Below, piece after piece: positions 24,600 to 33,143 of a stretch of 35,158 bases of DNA (positions are counted from its first letter, which is position 1; each line of letters starts with the position of its first letter). The translations under genes and the position numbers were made by a program. This DNA comes from an uncultured Bacilli bacterium (GTDB lineage Bacteria; Bacillota_I; Bacilli_A; RF39; UBA660), in contig CANRKL010000009.1 of the NCBI GenBank assembly GCA_947631205.1, forward strand, positions 1-35,158. The letters are read 5' to 3'. The notes beneath the pieces are model-generated. The model made no database searches. It had not been told where the DNA came from and was given only the letters and a program-made list of their open reading frames with translations.

Positions 24600-26963
24600 C
24601 TATTTTTTATCCTGTTTTCTTTGTCTAAAAGTATCTTCTTTCAATGTAAATTCATTCAATCTATTATTATATAAAGACTTATTAACCTTTTGTCTAGTTA
24701 CAACTGTACCATTTGATAATGTTTCAGTTTCAATATCTGAAGATTTACCAATATAGCTTGATAAAGATTGATTATTATTTCTAAATGTTTCAATTTGTCT
24801 ATCAAGTGACTGAATAGCAGAAGCTTTTTGAGTTTTAATTTCCATTTCAGTAGCTTTTAAGAAATCATCAGCTTTCCTAGAAGCTGCATCAGCACTTAAT
24901 TTATCTTTATGCAATCTTTGGAATTCAGTTGAACGAGTATCTACAGACTTCTCAAAAGAGGCCTGTTCAGATTCAGGAAGGCTTTTTGAAACTGTTGTTT
25001 TAGCATTGTTCACAGCTCTTGTAGATGCCTCTTCAAAAGATATTGATGGTTCTTCATTAATAATACTTTCAAATTGACTTTTATATTCTGAAACAAATTG
25101 TGAATTCATAGCAGAAGCAAAATTATTAAATTCATTATTAGCCATTGTTGCATTAACATGAGCTTGTCTTTGTGATGCCTCGGCATCAACATAAGCTTTT
25201 TCCTTTTTAACTAAATCATCTCTACCAGTAACAAGTTTTTTAAATTCATTAAGTCTTTCACGTTCTTTTTTCTCTTGTTCAGTTAAAGTATAAGCAGCTG
25301 CTCCTAATAAAGCATCTCTAAAATCTCTACCTATATCTTCAACATGAGCAGTAGTAGTCGCTAAACCTGGAATATTTGGTAACCCAGGATGTCTAGCTCT
25401 GGCACTAGCTTTGTAATTTTCTCTATTAGCTCTTGCAGCCTCTGATTTATCAGCAGCTACTAAAATATTTTTTGGAATATCTCCAAAGTTTTTAGAGTCT
25501 TTACCAGCACTATATCCATTTTTTCCACCACTAGCAGCTCCGCCAATAGCCGATGCTCCAACTCCTAATGCAGAAAAAAGCGTTTTTCCAATAAGAAGTC
25601 CATATGCTCCAGCAGCTTTTACATTTTCATCTGCTTTATCAAATATATTTCCATTTCTTGCATTTTCCCTATGGGTATTAAAAGATTCCTTAGCTAATTC
25701 TTTATTAACTTTCCAACTATTAACAAATCTTTTACCACCTGGAATAACATTTCTTGCAAGCGATAAAGCTGCACCTCCCGCCACTGAAGTTGCTGCAAAG
25801 AATCCTCCAGCTTTTAATTTATCTTTAATACCTAATTTAATATTTCCAGAATCAAGGCCTAACATATCACTAATTAATTTAGGAGCTTGCTTAGCAAATG
25901 CTAATAATCCCATTAAAATAATTGCTTTAACAAGTAATCCTTGAACACCATTCATAATCGGTGTATCCCCGCCATTAGAAACAGCCCTTGAAAATGTAAA
26001 TAACTCTGAATTAGCAATTTGACTAAAGAAGTAGACAACCATATACATAATTCCTACCCTAATAAACACTTCAAAATAAACAGTCAAAGTCAGTTTTAAC
26101 CACTTATCAAACGTCCCTTTTTTTCCTGGAACCATCCTCATAATAATTGGAATAGGAGCAATTAATTGACAAAAAGCAAACTTAACTATCCTTATTCCTA
26201 AATCTAAACAAAAACTAGCCATAATATAAAGTGTAATTAACCCACAAATAGTACTAATAATTGGTGTATATGATGGAGTTACATAAGTCCCTTTTCCCTT
26301 TCCATCAGACGCATCACTTATTAATTTTTTAGCTTCTACACACCATGGACTCATTATTGTTATCGAAGTAAAATGTCCATTTTTAATCAAATCAACTTTT
26401 AAATCAAACCAACTATAACTATCTCCTAAAGAAACATTATAATTAGCCGGATTCAAAAAAGGATTTAAAACTGTATAAGCCATATAATTTCCATACTGAC
26501 TTAAAGTAGCAGTTTCTTTTGCCGAACCTGTCCCTAAAATAACTGCCCCAAGAATATTTTCTTTAAAAACTAATCCTTGTAAACGATAAGCATAATCAAA
26601 AATAGTTGGTAAAAGTCCAAGTAAAGCTAGAGAAATAACAATATTTTGAGCCAGTTTACTAATTCCCTTGTCACCCGAAAAAGCTTTATCTGGGTCAATC
26701 AAAGCATTTAATAAAGCATATGCTAAATAAAAGAGCATAACTACTCCAATAATAGCATATATTCTTTTGGCAAAATTACTAAAAAAAGCATCTTGAAATA
26801 TTCTAGCATCAGCTAATTTTACAAATATTTCAAAAACTTGCGAAATAGCCCAATAAACTGCACCATCTAATAATAACAAAAGTTTATGAACCATATCACT
26901 AGCCCACTTATCAATTTCCCAAAAATTATACGAAATGATAATTAATTTTGTAAGCAATCCCAT
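24600..26963 (-). CDS. VirB6/TrbL-like large membrane protein with soluble tail
   Basis: 787 residues. The N-terminal ~370 residues hold several membrane helices (for example IYAIIGVVMLFYLAYALLNAL and LITLYIMASFCLDLGIRIV), with the polytopic layout of VirB6/CD1107-type proteins. Around 375-480 is a Gly/Ala-rich stretch (GGFFAATSVAGGAALS). From ~540 to the end it is a long charged coiled-coil-like soluble region rich in Glu, Lys, Ala and Asn. It probably forms part of the membrane pore, with a cytoplasmic or external coiled arm. It lies 16 bp upstream of the PrgI-like gene in the same operon. Confidence 0.75.
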   Translation of the reverse strand: MGLLTKLIIISYNFWEIDKWASDMVHKLLLLLDGAVYWAISQVFEIFVKLADARIFQDAFFSNFAKRIYAIIGVVMLFYLAYALLNALIDPDKAFSGDKGISKLAQNIVISLALLGLLPTIFDYAYRLQGLVFKENILGAVILGTGSAKETATLSQYGNYMAYTVLNPFLNPANYNVSLGDSYSWFDLKVDLIKNGHFTSITIMSPWCVEAKKLISDASDGKGKGTYVTPSYTPIISTICGLITLYIMASFCLDLGIRIVKFAFCQLIAPIPIIMRMVPGKKGTFDKWLKLTLTVYFEVFIRVGIMYMVVYFFSQIANSELFTFSRAVSNGGDTPIMNGVQGLLVKAIILMGLLAFAKQAPKLISDMLGLDSGNIKLGIKDKLKAGGFFAATSVAGGAALSLARNVIPGGKRFVNSWKVNKELAKESFNTHRENARNGNIFDKADENVKAAGAYGLLIGKTLFSALGVGASAIGGAASGGKNGYSAGKDSKNFGDIPKNILVAADKSEAARANRENYKASARARHPGLPNIPGLATTTAHVEDIGRDFRDALLGAAAYTLTEQEKKERERLNEFKKLVTGRDDLVKKEKAYVDAEASQRQAHVNATMANNEFNNFASAMNSQFVSEYKSQFESIINEEPSISFEEASTRAVNNAKTTVSKSLPESEQASFEKSVDTRSTEFQRLHKDKLSADAASRKADDFLKATEMEIKTQKASAIQSLDRQIETFRNNNQSLSSYIGKSSDIETETLSNGTVVTRQKVNKSLYNNRLNEFTLKEDTFRQRKQDKK

Positions 26964-27022
26964 ATTATCTACTCCTTTCTAAATCCCAAAAGTTTTTTCT
27001 ATAAAAAACATTATACAACATT

Positions 27023-27991
27023 TTAAGAAATACCACAATTACTTAAATCATAAAGTCCAAAAATTTGAAACAATAATTCTAATAAATAAGGTAACATAAC
27101 TATAACAATTGTAATAATTAATCTTTTTACTGTCTTTTTATTAACTTTTTTTAACTCATCACTATTAACTAATACTTTTATATAAGAAATAATCGTCACG
27201 ACAATCATTATTATTGGAGAAGCAATTTTAATTAAAGAAAAAATACCATCTAATAATACTTTAATCGTTTTTTCACTGCCATCACTATTATAAAAAACTG
27301 TCTCACAAGTTGTCTCTCCCCCATTTATATCAGATATTCCATTAGAATATTTATCTTCTAAAAGACCTCCTAATTCTCCCCCAATTTCTTGGTTATCATT
27401 ATTACTACTACTATTTACTTGAACTTCATTCCATTTATTATATCTTGCAAAATATTTAAAATTATTATTACCAACTCTTATTTGAGGTCCCGAAACCCCA
27501 TTATAACTTGAACTATGAAACCAAATATTTACTCCATTTTCTTTACCAACATATATCCCAACATGATTACAAGGTCCAGTACAATCAGATTTAATATTTA
27601 ATCCTATATCTCCTGGTCTTAATTCTGTTTCACTAATCTCTGTAAAATCTGATGAAAGACTAAAATTCGCTGTAGACCACCCACATATATTTCTAACTCC
27701 TGCTCTGTAATATGCTAAAGAAACATAAGCAGAACAATCAAGTTCTGGTGGCTTAACAGTATCACTACAATTTCTATATCCTCCACCATAAACTATCCCC
27801 TTATTAATCATTTTAGCTGCTTCTATTACTACTTGTACCCTTCCATCATCTAAACCACTTGGCCAATCATTAGCCATTGAAGTAAGCCTTTCATATACAC
27901 TTTTATCAATATTATTACCCACAAAACTATAAGCCCAAGAATTTATAGGAAATATTACTAATATTAAAATTACAAACAATATCTTCTTCAT
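27023..27991 (-). CDS. NlpC/P60 cell-wall hydrolase with C-terminal two-helix pilin-like module
   Basis: About 322 residues from ATG 27991, chosen because it gives a clean signal peptide (MKKILFVILILVIFPINSWA); an ATGA-overlapping start at 28003 is also possible. The NlpC/P60 catalytic set is Cys86 (ELDCSAYVSLAYY), His143 (NHVGIYVG) and a polar His159 (WFHSS), cutting peptide links in peptidoglycan. A Ser/Asn linker (~190-210) leads to a C-terminal module: Cys, helix (IKIASPIIMIVVTIISYI), a basic loop (KKVNKKTVKR), helix (LIITIVIVMLPYLLELLF) and a terminal NCGIS. That module matches the small VirB2-like proteins of this cluster. VirB1-type role: opening the wall for the secretion apparatus. 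Confidence 0.82.
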   Translation of the reverse strand: MKKILFVILILVIFPINSWAYSFVGNNIDKSVYERLTSMANDWPSGLDDGRVQVVIEAAKMINKGIVYGGGYRNCSDTVKPPELDCSAYVSLAYYRAGVRNICGWSTANFSLSSDFTEISETELRPGDIGLNIKSDCTGPCNHVGIYVGKENGVNIWFHSSSYNGVSGPQIRVGNNNFKYFARYNKWNEVQVNSSSNNDNQEIGGELGGLLEDKYSNGISDINGGETTCETVFYNSDGSEKTIKVLLDGIFSLIKIASPIIMIVVTIISYIKVLVNSDELKKVNKKTVKRLIITIVIVMLPYLLELLFQIFGLYDLSNCGIS

Positions 27992-27999
27992 AGTCCACC

Positions 28000-29250
28000 T
28001 CATGTAATTCCACAACTATTAAAATCAAACAATCCAAATATTTCAAATAACCAATTTAATAAATATGGAAGCAAAACAACAATCAAACCAATTACAAGTC
28101 TTTTAAGTCCCCTATTTATTAATTTTTTTTGACTAGACGCTAAATCACTTTCAGCTAATGTTTTAATAATATCTATAATCGTTAAAACAATAACTAAAAC
28201 TGGAGAAGCAATTTGCATTATATCAAATGTTCCTTGAACAAAATTTCCTAACCCATTTAAATCTCCAGTACTATCTACTAAAAGTAACCTACAAGATAAA
28301 GATTTTTTATTAAATGACATAAAACTATAATTTGTATAAATATCAATTAAAGAACCACCTTCAGGGTCTTTCTCATCATCATCTTCACTACTTGGATTAT
28401 CTGTAATTGTCGCGTCACTTCCTGCTATATCAATAATAGCTATCGCAAGTTCCTTAGCTAATTCATCTTTTTTAGTAATATATTCTGAAACATCTTGAGC
28501 ATTATCCATAAAAAATGTTTCTAAATAATATACAGGAATATTTCTTGACCTTGTTAAATTACTTACCGCACCTAATGTATATCCTAAATAATCTTTATCA
28601 TTCACAACCGATGAACCACTAGTTCCTAAAACTTTATCTACAGCCCCCGTTAACTTTTCACCATTTATTTTATAAATTCCTGTTGGATTATCAACCATAA
28701 CAACACTTTGACTTAACCCATTTTCCCCATCAACTGCATTAAAATGTAATTCAACCGCAAATAAATATTTATCAGTCCCAATACTATCTATATGATTATA
28801 TAATGCTGGACTATAGCTTCCTATTGTTCCTTGAATAAAACCACAACAAGCTGAATCTATTGGATTACAATTACTAGCTTGCCAACCCTCATAATCTGTA
28901 AAAAACTTATCTCCCACTATTTCATTAGATATTTCATAAGCAACACCAGCACTCTTTAAATATCCTGCTATCTTATTTATCATTATTCTTGCTTCTTGAT
29001 TTTCATAATAAGTAACACCATTTACAGTAGCACTAGCATGATTACAGCCTCTTCCACCTAATCCATGAGCCGCTTCTAATAAAATTCTTTTATCATCACC
29101 AGTAGCATTTGATTTATTAGCTTCTAAAAGAACTCTAGGACTACTTTCATAAACCATATTTTCACGACAAAAAGAAGAATAACTACAAATTAAACTTAAA
29201 ATAATAATTACTAATAATTTTAAGTAACTTCTTTTTATCAAATTTGTCAC
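28000..29250 (-). CDS. Amidase_3 N-acetylmuramoyl-L-alanine amidase with C-terminal two-helix pilin-like module
   Basis: 416 residues. Signal or anchor helix at ~10-27. The Amidase_3 zinc set is visible: H62 (EAAHGLGG), E84 (YENQEA) and H169 (VELHFNA), plus a later catalytic Glu in YYLETFFMDN. The enzyme would cleave the amide between MurNAc and L-Ala. After an acidic linker (DDDEKDPEGG) comes Cys, a helix (IMQIASPVLVIVLTIIDII), a basic loop (SSQKKLINRGLKR), a helix (LVIGLIVVLLPYLLNWLF) and NSCGIT, the same module as the next gene. The start (GTG 29250) is uncertain; a TTG at 29241 is an alternative. It overlaps the NlpC region and shares the operon. Confidence 0.8.
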   Translation of the reverse strand: MTNLIKRSYLKLLVIIILSLICSYSSFCRENMVYESSPRVLLEANKSNATGDDKRILLEAAHGLGGRGCNHASATVNGVTYYENQEARIMINKIAGYLKSAGVAYEISNEIVGDKFFTDYEGWQASNCNPIDSACCGFIQGTIGSYSPALYNHIDSIGTDKYLFAVELHFNAVDGENGLSQSVVMVDNPTGIYKINGEKLTGAVDKVLGTSGSSVVNDKDYLGYTLGAVSNLTRSRNIPVYYLETFFMDNAQDVSEYITKKDELAKELAIAIIDIAGSDATITDNPSSEDDDEKDPEGGSLIDIYTNYSFMSFNKKSLSCRLLLVDSTGDLNGLGNFVQGTFDIMQIASPVLVIVLTIIDIIKTLAESDLASSQKKLINRGLKRLVIGLIVVLLPYLLNWLFEIFGLFDFNSCGIT

Positions 29251-29258
29251 ACTCCAAA

Positions 29259-29648
29259 CTATTTACACTCAGTTACATTTAAAACACAAGTAAAACATTC
29301 TTCATAACTATTTTCATATCCATTAACCCAATCATCAACTAAACTAAAAGCAAATTCAATAATTATTGGAACATAAAAAATAATTATTCCTGATAATAAA
29401 CGCATTATAATAGATTTTATAGCTTTCGGTAATTCTCCATCTTTACCAGCAGTTACAACTTTAAATAAATCAATTGCTCCCATTCCAATTATTACCAAAG
29501 GAACCAATATTCTTATAATAAAAACAATATAACCAACTATTTGTAAAGTACTTTTAAAAACAGTACAGTAAGGATTAGCCGCCAAAACTACTGGCGAATA
29601 GAAAGTTACTAAAATTATTAATAATATCATATATAATTTCTTTTTCAT
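29259..29648 (-). CDS. VirB2/TrbC-like small pilin-type protein (copy 4)
   Basis: About 129 residues from ATG 29648 (AGGTG SD), with an apparent signal peptide (MKKKLYMILLIILVTFYSPVVLA). The mature part is Cys (PYC), helix 1 (YIVFIIRILVPLVIIGMGAIDL), a charged loop (GKDGELPKAIK), helix 2 (LLSGIIIFYVPIIIEFAFSLV), then CFTC and a last Cys. Two-helix hairpins of this kind fit VirB2/TrbC pilins. It is the first gene of the secretion operon, behind an extended -10. Confidence 0.75.
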   Translation of the reverse strand: MKKKLYMILLIILVTFYSPVVLAANPYCTVFKSTLQIVGYIVFIIRILVPLVIIGMGAIDLFKVVTAGKDGELPKAIKSIIMRLLSGIIIFYVPIIIEFAFSLVDDWVNGYENSYEECFTCVLNVTECK

Positions 29649-29670
29649 TTTAAACACCTAACTCATCAAA

Positions 29671-29679
29671 ATTATAACA
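29671..29679 (-). promoter_or_regulatory. Extended -10 element of the secretion operon
   Basis: Minus strand TGT-TATAAT (hexamer 29676-29671), ~25 bp upstream of the first pilin-like gene. No consensus -35 at 17 bp (only TTTATT), so the TGn extension probably matters. Confidence 0.55.
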
Positions 29680-29706
29680 TGAATATTTCAAAAAATAAAC
29701 TACTTC

Positions 29707-29759
29707 AAAAAAAGAAAGTGCCCAAATAATTTAAAGAATTTAAACTAAATATAAGCACT
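29707..29759 (-). terminator. Hairpin terminator separating the AlbA_2 region from the secretion operon
   Basis: AGTGC/GCACT closes a long AT-rich hairpin (29717-29759) followed on the minus strand by a T7 run. It would stop transcription from the AlbA_2-type gene and repeat array before the secretion operon promoter. Confidence 0.6.
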
Positions 29760-29880
29760 ATCTTTAATTTAATTTTTAAAAGACATACTAGGTAAGAGAT
29801 TTACTATAAAATAATAAACTTTTATTATATACTTCCTTTGCCATAACTAATACACCAATAATTAAGTTAAAAATATTTAA

Positions 29881-30040
29881 CGGGTGTAAACAGAACTGAA
29901 CGGGTGTGAACGGAACTGAACGGGTGTAAACAGAACTGAACGGGTGTGAACGGAACTGAACAGGTGTGAACGGAACTGAACGGGTGTGAACGGAACTGAA
30001 CGGATATGAACGGAACTGAACGGGTGTGAACGGAACTGAA
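29881..30040. repeat. Tandem array, eight 20-bp units with internal 10-bp period
   Basis: Eight head-to-tail units (29881, 29901, ... 30021), consensus cgggtgtgaacggaactgaa, with 0-4 differences per unit and alternating A/G variants. Each unit is itself two 10-mers of the form CGGnnnTGAA, so there are sixteen 10-bp direct repeats, about one helical turn each. The array begins a few bases after the stop codon of the AlbA_2-type gene and is much richer in GC than its surroundings. There are no spacers, so it is not CRISPR. The minus strand has no stop codon in any frame through the array. Confidence 0.95.
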
Positions 30041-30045
30041 CAGAA

Positions 30046-30786
30046 TTAATTTTTTATTATATACTTACCCTTATTATCAAACTTTGTTGTTCCTGTCCAA
30101 ACTATTAAGTTCATATCTACTAATCTATTTAATAATTTTATAGAAGTTGTTTTGCCTCTATTAATTATTTTTGAAGTTTCTTCGGATGTTATTTCGCCCT
30201 TATCAAAAATCGTAGTTAACACTTGTCTTTCTAAATAATTTAAATTATTCCATTTATTTTGAATAGATTTATCTTTCAAAATACTTTCTTCTCTTCTTTT
30301 ACTACGCATCACTATATTATTATCAAGTACAAGTAAAACAGAATTCTTGTCAGGTTCAGAATATTTTGGGTCTTTCAAGAAAAATCTTTGCATTTCGCTA
30401 TAAATTCTTTTTACACCTTCATTTAATTCTCTTACTATACCCATTTCATTTAAAACTCTTGCAATTTGAGGATTTCTGGAATATCTTTTGCTTTTCATTG
30501 TTTCTAATGTAACGAATCCACCCAATTTTCCTGGACTAGATATTTCTAATCTATCATCAAAAAGTTTAACTATAATTTGTTCACCACTATTACTGTAATC
30601 TCTATGGGTTACAGCATTTACAAGCCCTTCATACCACGCAAATTCTGGATATTCAGGTACAGTTTCAAATACACCTTCTAAATTTAAATGTGTGAATTCT
30701 CTTAATTGTGTTTTAATGAAATTTCTAGCTTGTTCTATTGTTTTATATAAGCAAGAATCAAACGTTCTATCTTTAACAATATTCAT
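30046..30786 (-). CDS. AlbA_2-type ATP-binding regulator, C-terminal half (frameshifted)
   Basis: 246 residues from ATG 30786, which has an AGGAG SD. The N-terminal part (FAWYEGLVNAVTHRDYS and the later SSPGKLGG) is the HATPase-like domain typical of the second half of AlbA_2 'putative DNA-binding/ATP-dependent' proteins, and the C-terminal ~70 residues look like a winged helix (LEREQ-type start, then ITSEETSKIINRGKTTSIKLLNRLVDMNLI). In relatives this is one chain with the 30795 product. Here the frame is broken just before it: KFQVGAD reads straight into MNIVKDRTFD in the -1 frame. The SD may allow independent translation. Confidence 0.75.
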   Translation of the reverse strand: MNIVKDRTFDSCLYKTIEQARNFIKTQLREFTHLNLEGVFETVPEYPEFAWYEGLVNAVTHRDYSNSGEQIIVKLFDDRLEISSPGKLGGFVTLETMKSKRYSRNPQIARVLNEMGIVRELNEGVKRIYSEMQRFFLKDPKYSEPDKNSVLLVLDNNIVMRSKRREESILKDKSIQNKWNNLNYLERQVLTTIFDKGEITSEETSKIINRGKTTSIKLLNRLVDMNLIVWTGTTKFDNKGKYIIKN

Positions 30787-30794
30787 ATCTGCTC

Positions 30795-31508
30795 CTACTT
30801 GAAATTTTCTTTACCCTCAAATTTCAAAACTCGAACTCTAGCACTCGGTAAATATACTGATGGATTCTTTCCAAACAATAACATTCCAGCTTTTGTTAAA
30901 TGCCATTCGTCCTGTTTTTCTCTTAAAAATCCTCTTGCTTTTAAAACATCTTCACTAGACAATTTTGTTCCTAATTTTTTCTTATAAAATTCAACCATAT
31001 CCATATCTATATCATTAATAGTTGAGTCATATAAAATTTCAGTCTCAAAATCACGTTCTTTTCTATCATATTCTAAGCTACGAATCTGCTCTGATGTTAA
31101 TTTAATTGATGAATCACCTTGTCTTAAAAAAACCTCATCTTTATTATTTCTCACAATATAATTCATAGCAGGCTCGATATGAAAAAGTAATATATTATCA
31201 TCAATGTTTTTAAAATTTTTAATATTAATTAACTCACATTCATAAATAGGTGTTGGATTCAAATATCCTGATACAACTTTTTGGCAATCATTTAATTTTT
31301 TTAAGCCGTACTGATTAAAGCCTTCTATTAATCCATCATCAGTTATTCCAACTACAAGAATTCCACCATTAGCATTAGCAAAAGAGGCTATTTCATTTGC
31401 TAAATCCTGTAAAGAAACTTTTGCACGTTTTCTCTCTAAATATAAATTTTCTTGAGCTTGTGTTAAGAAATTAATAGTTAAACTCGAATCAATTCTTGAT
31501 ATATTCAT
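30795..31508 (-). CDS. AlbA_2-type DNA-binding domain protein, N-terminal half (frameshifted)
   Basis: About 237 residues from ATG 31508 (AGAGGTG SD); a start at 31541 lacks one. The AlbA_2 domain is clear: LERKRAKVSLQDLANEIASFANANGG, ILVVGITDDGLIEGF, FLRQGDSS, then LTKAGMLLFGKNP and LPSARVRVLKFEGKE, which in the family leads into the HATPase-like half. Here frame 0 ends GAA AAT TTC AAG TAG at 30795. The -1 frame from AAATTTC (30807-30801) continues the protein. It could be a programmed shift, a real mutation or a sequence error. Related proteins act as regulators, some in phage or mobile-element defence; the role here is open. Confidence 0.75.
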   Translation of the reverse strand: MNISRIDSSLTINFLTQAQENLYLERKRAKVSLQDLANEIASFANANGGILVVGITDDGLIEGFNQYGLKKLNDCQKVVSGYLNPTPIYECELINIKNFKNIDDNILLFHIEPAMNYIVRNNKDEVFLRQGDSSIKLTSEQIRSLEYDRKERDFETEILYDSTINDIDMDMVEFYKKKLGTKLSSEDVLKARGFLREKQDEWHLTKAGMLLFGKNPSVYLPSARVRVLKFEGKENFK

Positions 31509-31789
31509 AATATTTTCACCTCTACCTTTATATTTTATCATAATCTTGTTTGTTTTTTGTTAACTTATATATTTTTATATAACTAATATTAATTATAATT
31601 AATATAATTATTATAATAAAATTTGACAATTATTTTCATCTAAACTTTAAACATGCTTTCTTTCTAAAGCAAATATTTTTTACTTTATCACAAAAAGATT
31701 TATCCAAATCCAATGTATAATCTCAAAAATTATCCTTATTAAAGAAAAAAATCTTAATATTTTTTTTATTTATCAATTAAAAAAGTATT

Positions 31790-32341
31790 TTAGCAGTTAA
31801 AAACATCTAAAACACATTTTTGACAAATATTAAATTCACTTTCAACAGAATCAAATCCATCTACTAGTGAAAAAACAAAACTAACTATTGATGGCACAAA
31901 GAAAATAGCCACACCAGCAATTAAACGGAAAGCAAAAGATTTAACTGACTTAACTATCTCTCCATCTTTTCCTCCAGTAACTGCTTTAAATAAATCCAAA
32001 ACCCCAAAAATAATCAAAACAATTGGAATAAGTATTTTAATAATAAAAACAATATATCCTATAAATTTTAATGGAGGCTTTAATTTAGTACACGGACTAT
32101 TTTTAGTACTACCACCTTCGACATTAGTAGTAACAGCACCTGTATAAGTTACACCATTTCTTATAATCTTATTTCCTGATATAGTTCCAAAATTAGAACC
32201 AGAAGAGACCGTCTCACATTTGCTTCCAATACAAAATTCATAATCCCCATTATCTTTTTTTGTATAAGTATTATCTGCTTTAACATTTTTTATTCCAAAT
32301 AAACACACTATAACTAACAGTATCATAAAATACTTTTTCAT
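31790..32341 (-). CDS. VirB2/TrbC-like small pilin-type protein (copy 3)
   Basis: 183 residues. Signal peptide MKKYFMILLVIVCLFGIKNVKA, then ~60 residues of Gly/Ser/Thr/Lys-rich polar sequence with Cys, then PCTKLKPPLKF, helix 1 (IGYIVFIIKILIPIVLIIFGVLDL), loop GGKDGEIVKSVK, helix 2 (LIAGVAIFFVPSIVSFVFSLV), and CQKC plus a final C. The two-helix body aligns with the proteins at 29259, 32341 and 33803. Start overlaps the stop of the previous gene (TAATG, 32341), so the pair is coupled. The long polar N-terminal part is unusual for a pilin. Confidence 0.72.
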   Translation of the reverse strand: MKKYFMILLVIVCLFGIKNVKADNTYTKKDNGDYEFCIGSKCETVSSGSNFGTISGNKIIRNGVTYTGAVTTNVEGGSTKNSPCTKLKPPLKFIGYIVFIIKILIPIVLIIFGVLDLFKAVTGGKDGEIVKSVKSFAFRLIAGVAIFFVPSIVSFVFSLVDGFDSVESEFNICQKCVLDVFNC

Positions 32342-33099
32342 TAATCCATACCTCCAATTTTACAATTCTTACTTTTACAACTCTTAACATCACAATCAGC
32401 ATTTAAAATACATTCTGTACAACAACACCAAGTATTTTTATAATTACTCCATTCATTTACTAAATCTAAAACCATTTGAATAACTCCTGGTAAAAAGAAA
32501 ATACAAACTCCTGCAACTATCCGAACACAAATGGATTTAACTGCTCCAGATATAGCATCTTGTTTAGAAGAAGTCAAAGCTTTAAATAAATCTACTCCAC
32601 CTAAAACAATAATAATTAAAGGCACCAAAATCTTTAAAAATCCCACTACTAAACCCACCATTTTTAAAGGTTTCCTAATATTTTCACTAGCGCATATTTT
32701 TTTTAAACTAGTGTCTTTTATAGGCCCCCAATCAGTATCACTATAATCAACAGAATTAACTAAACTAACTGGATTAGTATAACTACCACTCTTCTTATTA
32801 TTAAAAGAAATAGTTTTTTTATCTTCACTAATTCTAAGATATAAAGTATCAAGGCATTCTATCTTATCTCCCACTTTAAAATCATTATAAGTTATTAAAG
32901 ATGTTATAAATGATGTTTTGGCTGTTGAACCATCTTTTCTAACTTTAGATTTTTTTAGATTTTTATTGCCCTCTATAACATCAAATGTATATATATATTC
33001 ACCAACATCATAAGAGCAAGAGATATGCATTTTAGCTTTAACTACAAAAGGTGTGAAAATAATTAATAAAAACATTAAAAATAAATATCTCAATTTCAT
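32341..33099 (-). CDS. VirB2/TrbC-like pilin-type protein with extended N-terminal domain (copy 2)
   Basis: 252 residues, the longest copy. Signal peptide MKLRYLFLMFLLIIFTPFVVKA, then ~120 residues with beta-like character (YDVGEYIYTFDVIEGNKN) and Cys. The C-terminal module is KKICASENIRKPLKMVG, helix 1 (FLKILVPLIIIVLGGVDL), loop SSKQDAISGAVK, helix 2 (IVAGVCIFFLPGVIQMVLDLV), then CCCTEC and several more Cys. The extra N-terminal domain could be an extracellular receptor-like head. ATG 33099 follows GGAG. Operon with the 31790 gene. Confidence 0.72.
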   Translation of the reverse strand: MKLRYLFLMFLLIIFTPFVVKAKMHISCSYDVGEYIYTFDVIEGNKNLKKSKVRKDGSTAKTSFITSLITYNDFKVGDKIECLDTLYLRISEDKKTISFNNKKSGSYTNPVSLVNSVDYSDTDWGPIKDTSLKKICASENIRKPLKMVGLVVGFLKILVPLIIIVLGGVDLFKALTSSKQDAISGAVKSICVRIVAGVCIFFLPGVIQMVLDLVNEWSNYKNTWCCCTECILNADCDVKSCKSKNCKIGGMD

Positions 33100-33143
33100 T
33101 ATTTCACACTCCTCGCACCATAATTATAGCATACTTTTATAAA

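Noticed and set aside
29881-30045. Tandem repeats as a CRISPR array
   Set aside because: Units are contiguous 20-mers with no spacers, and no cas gene is present.
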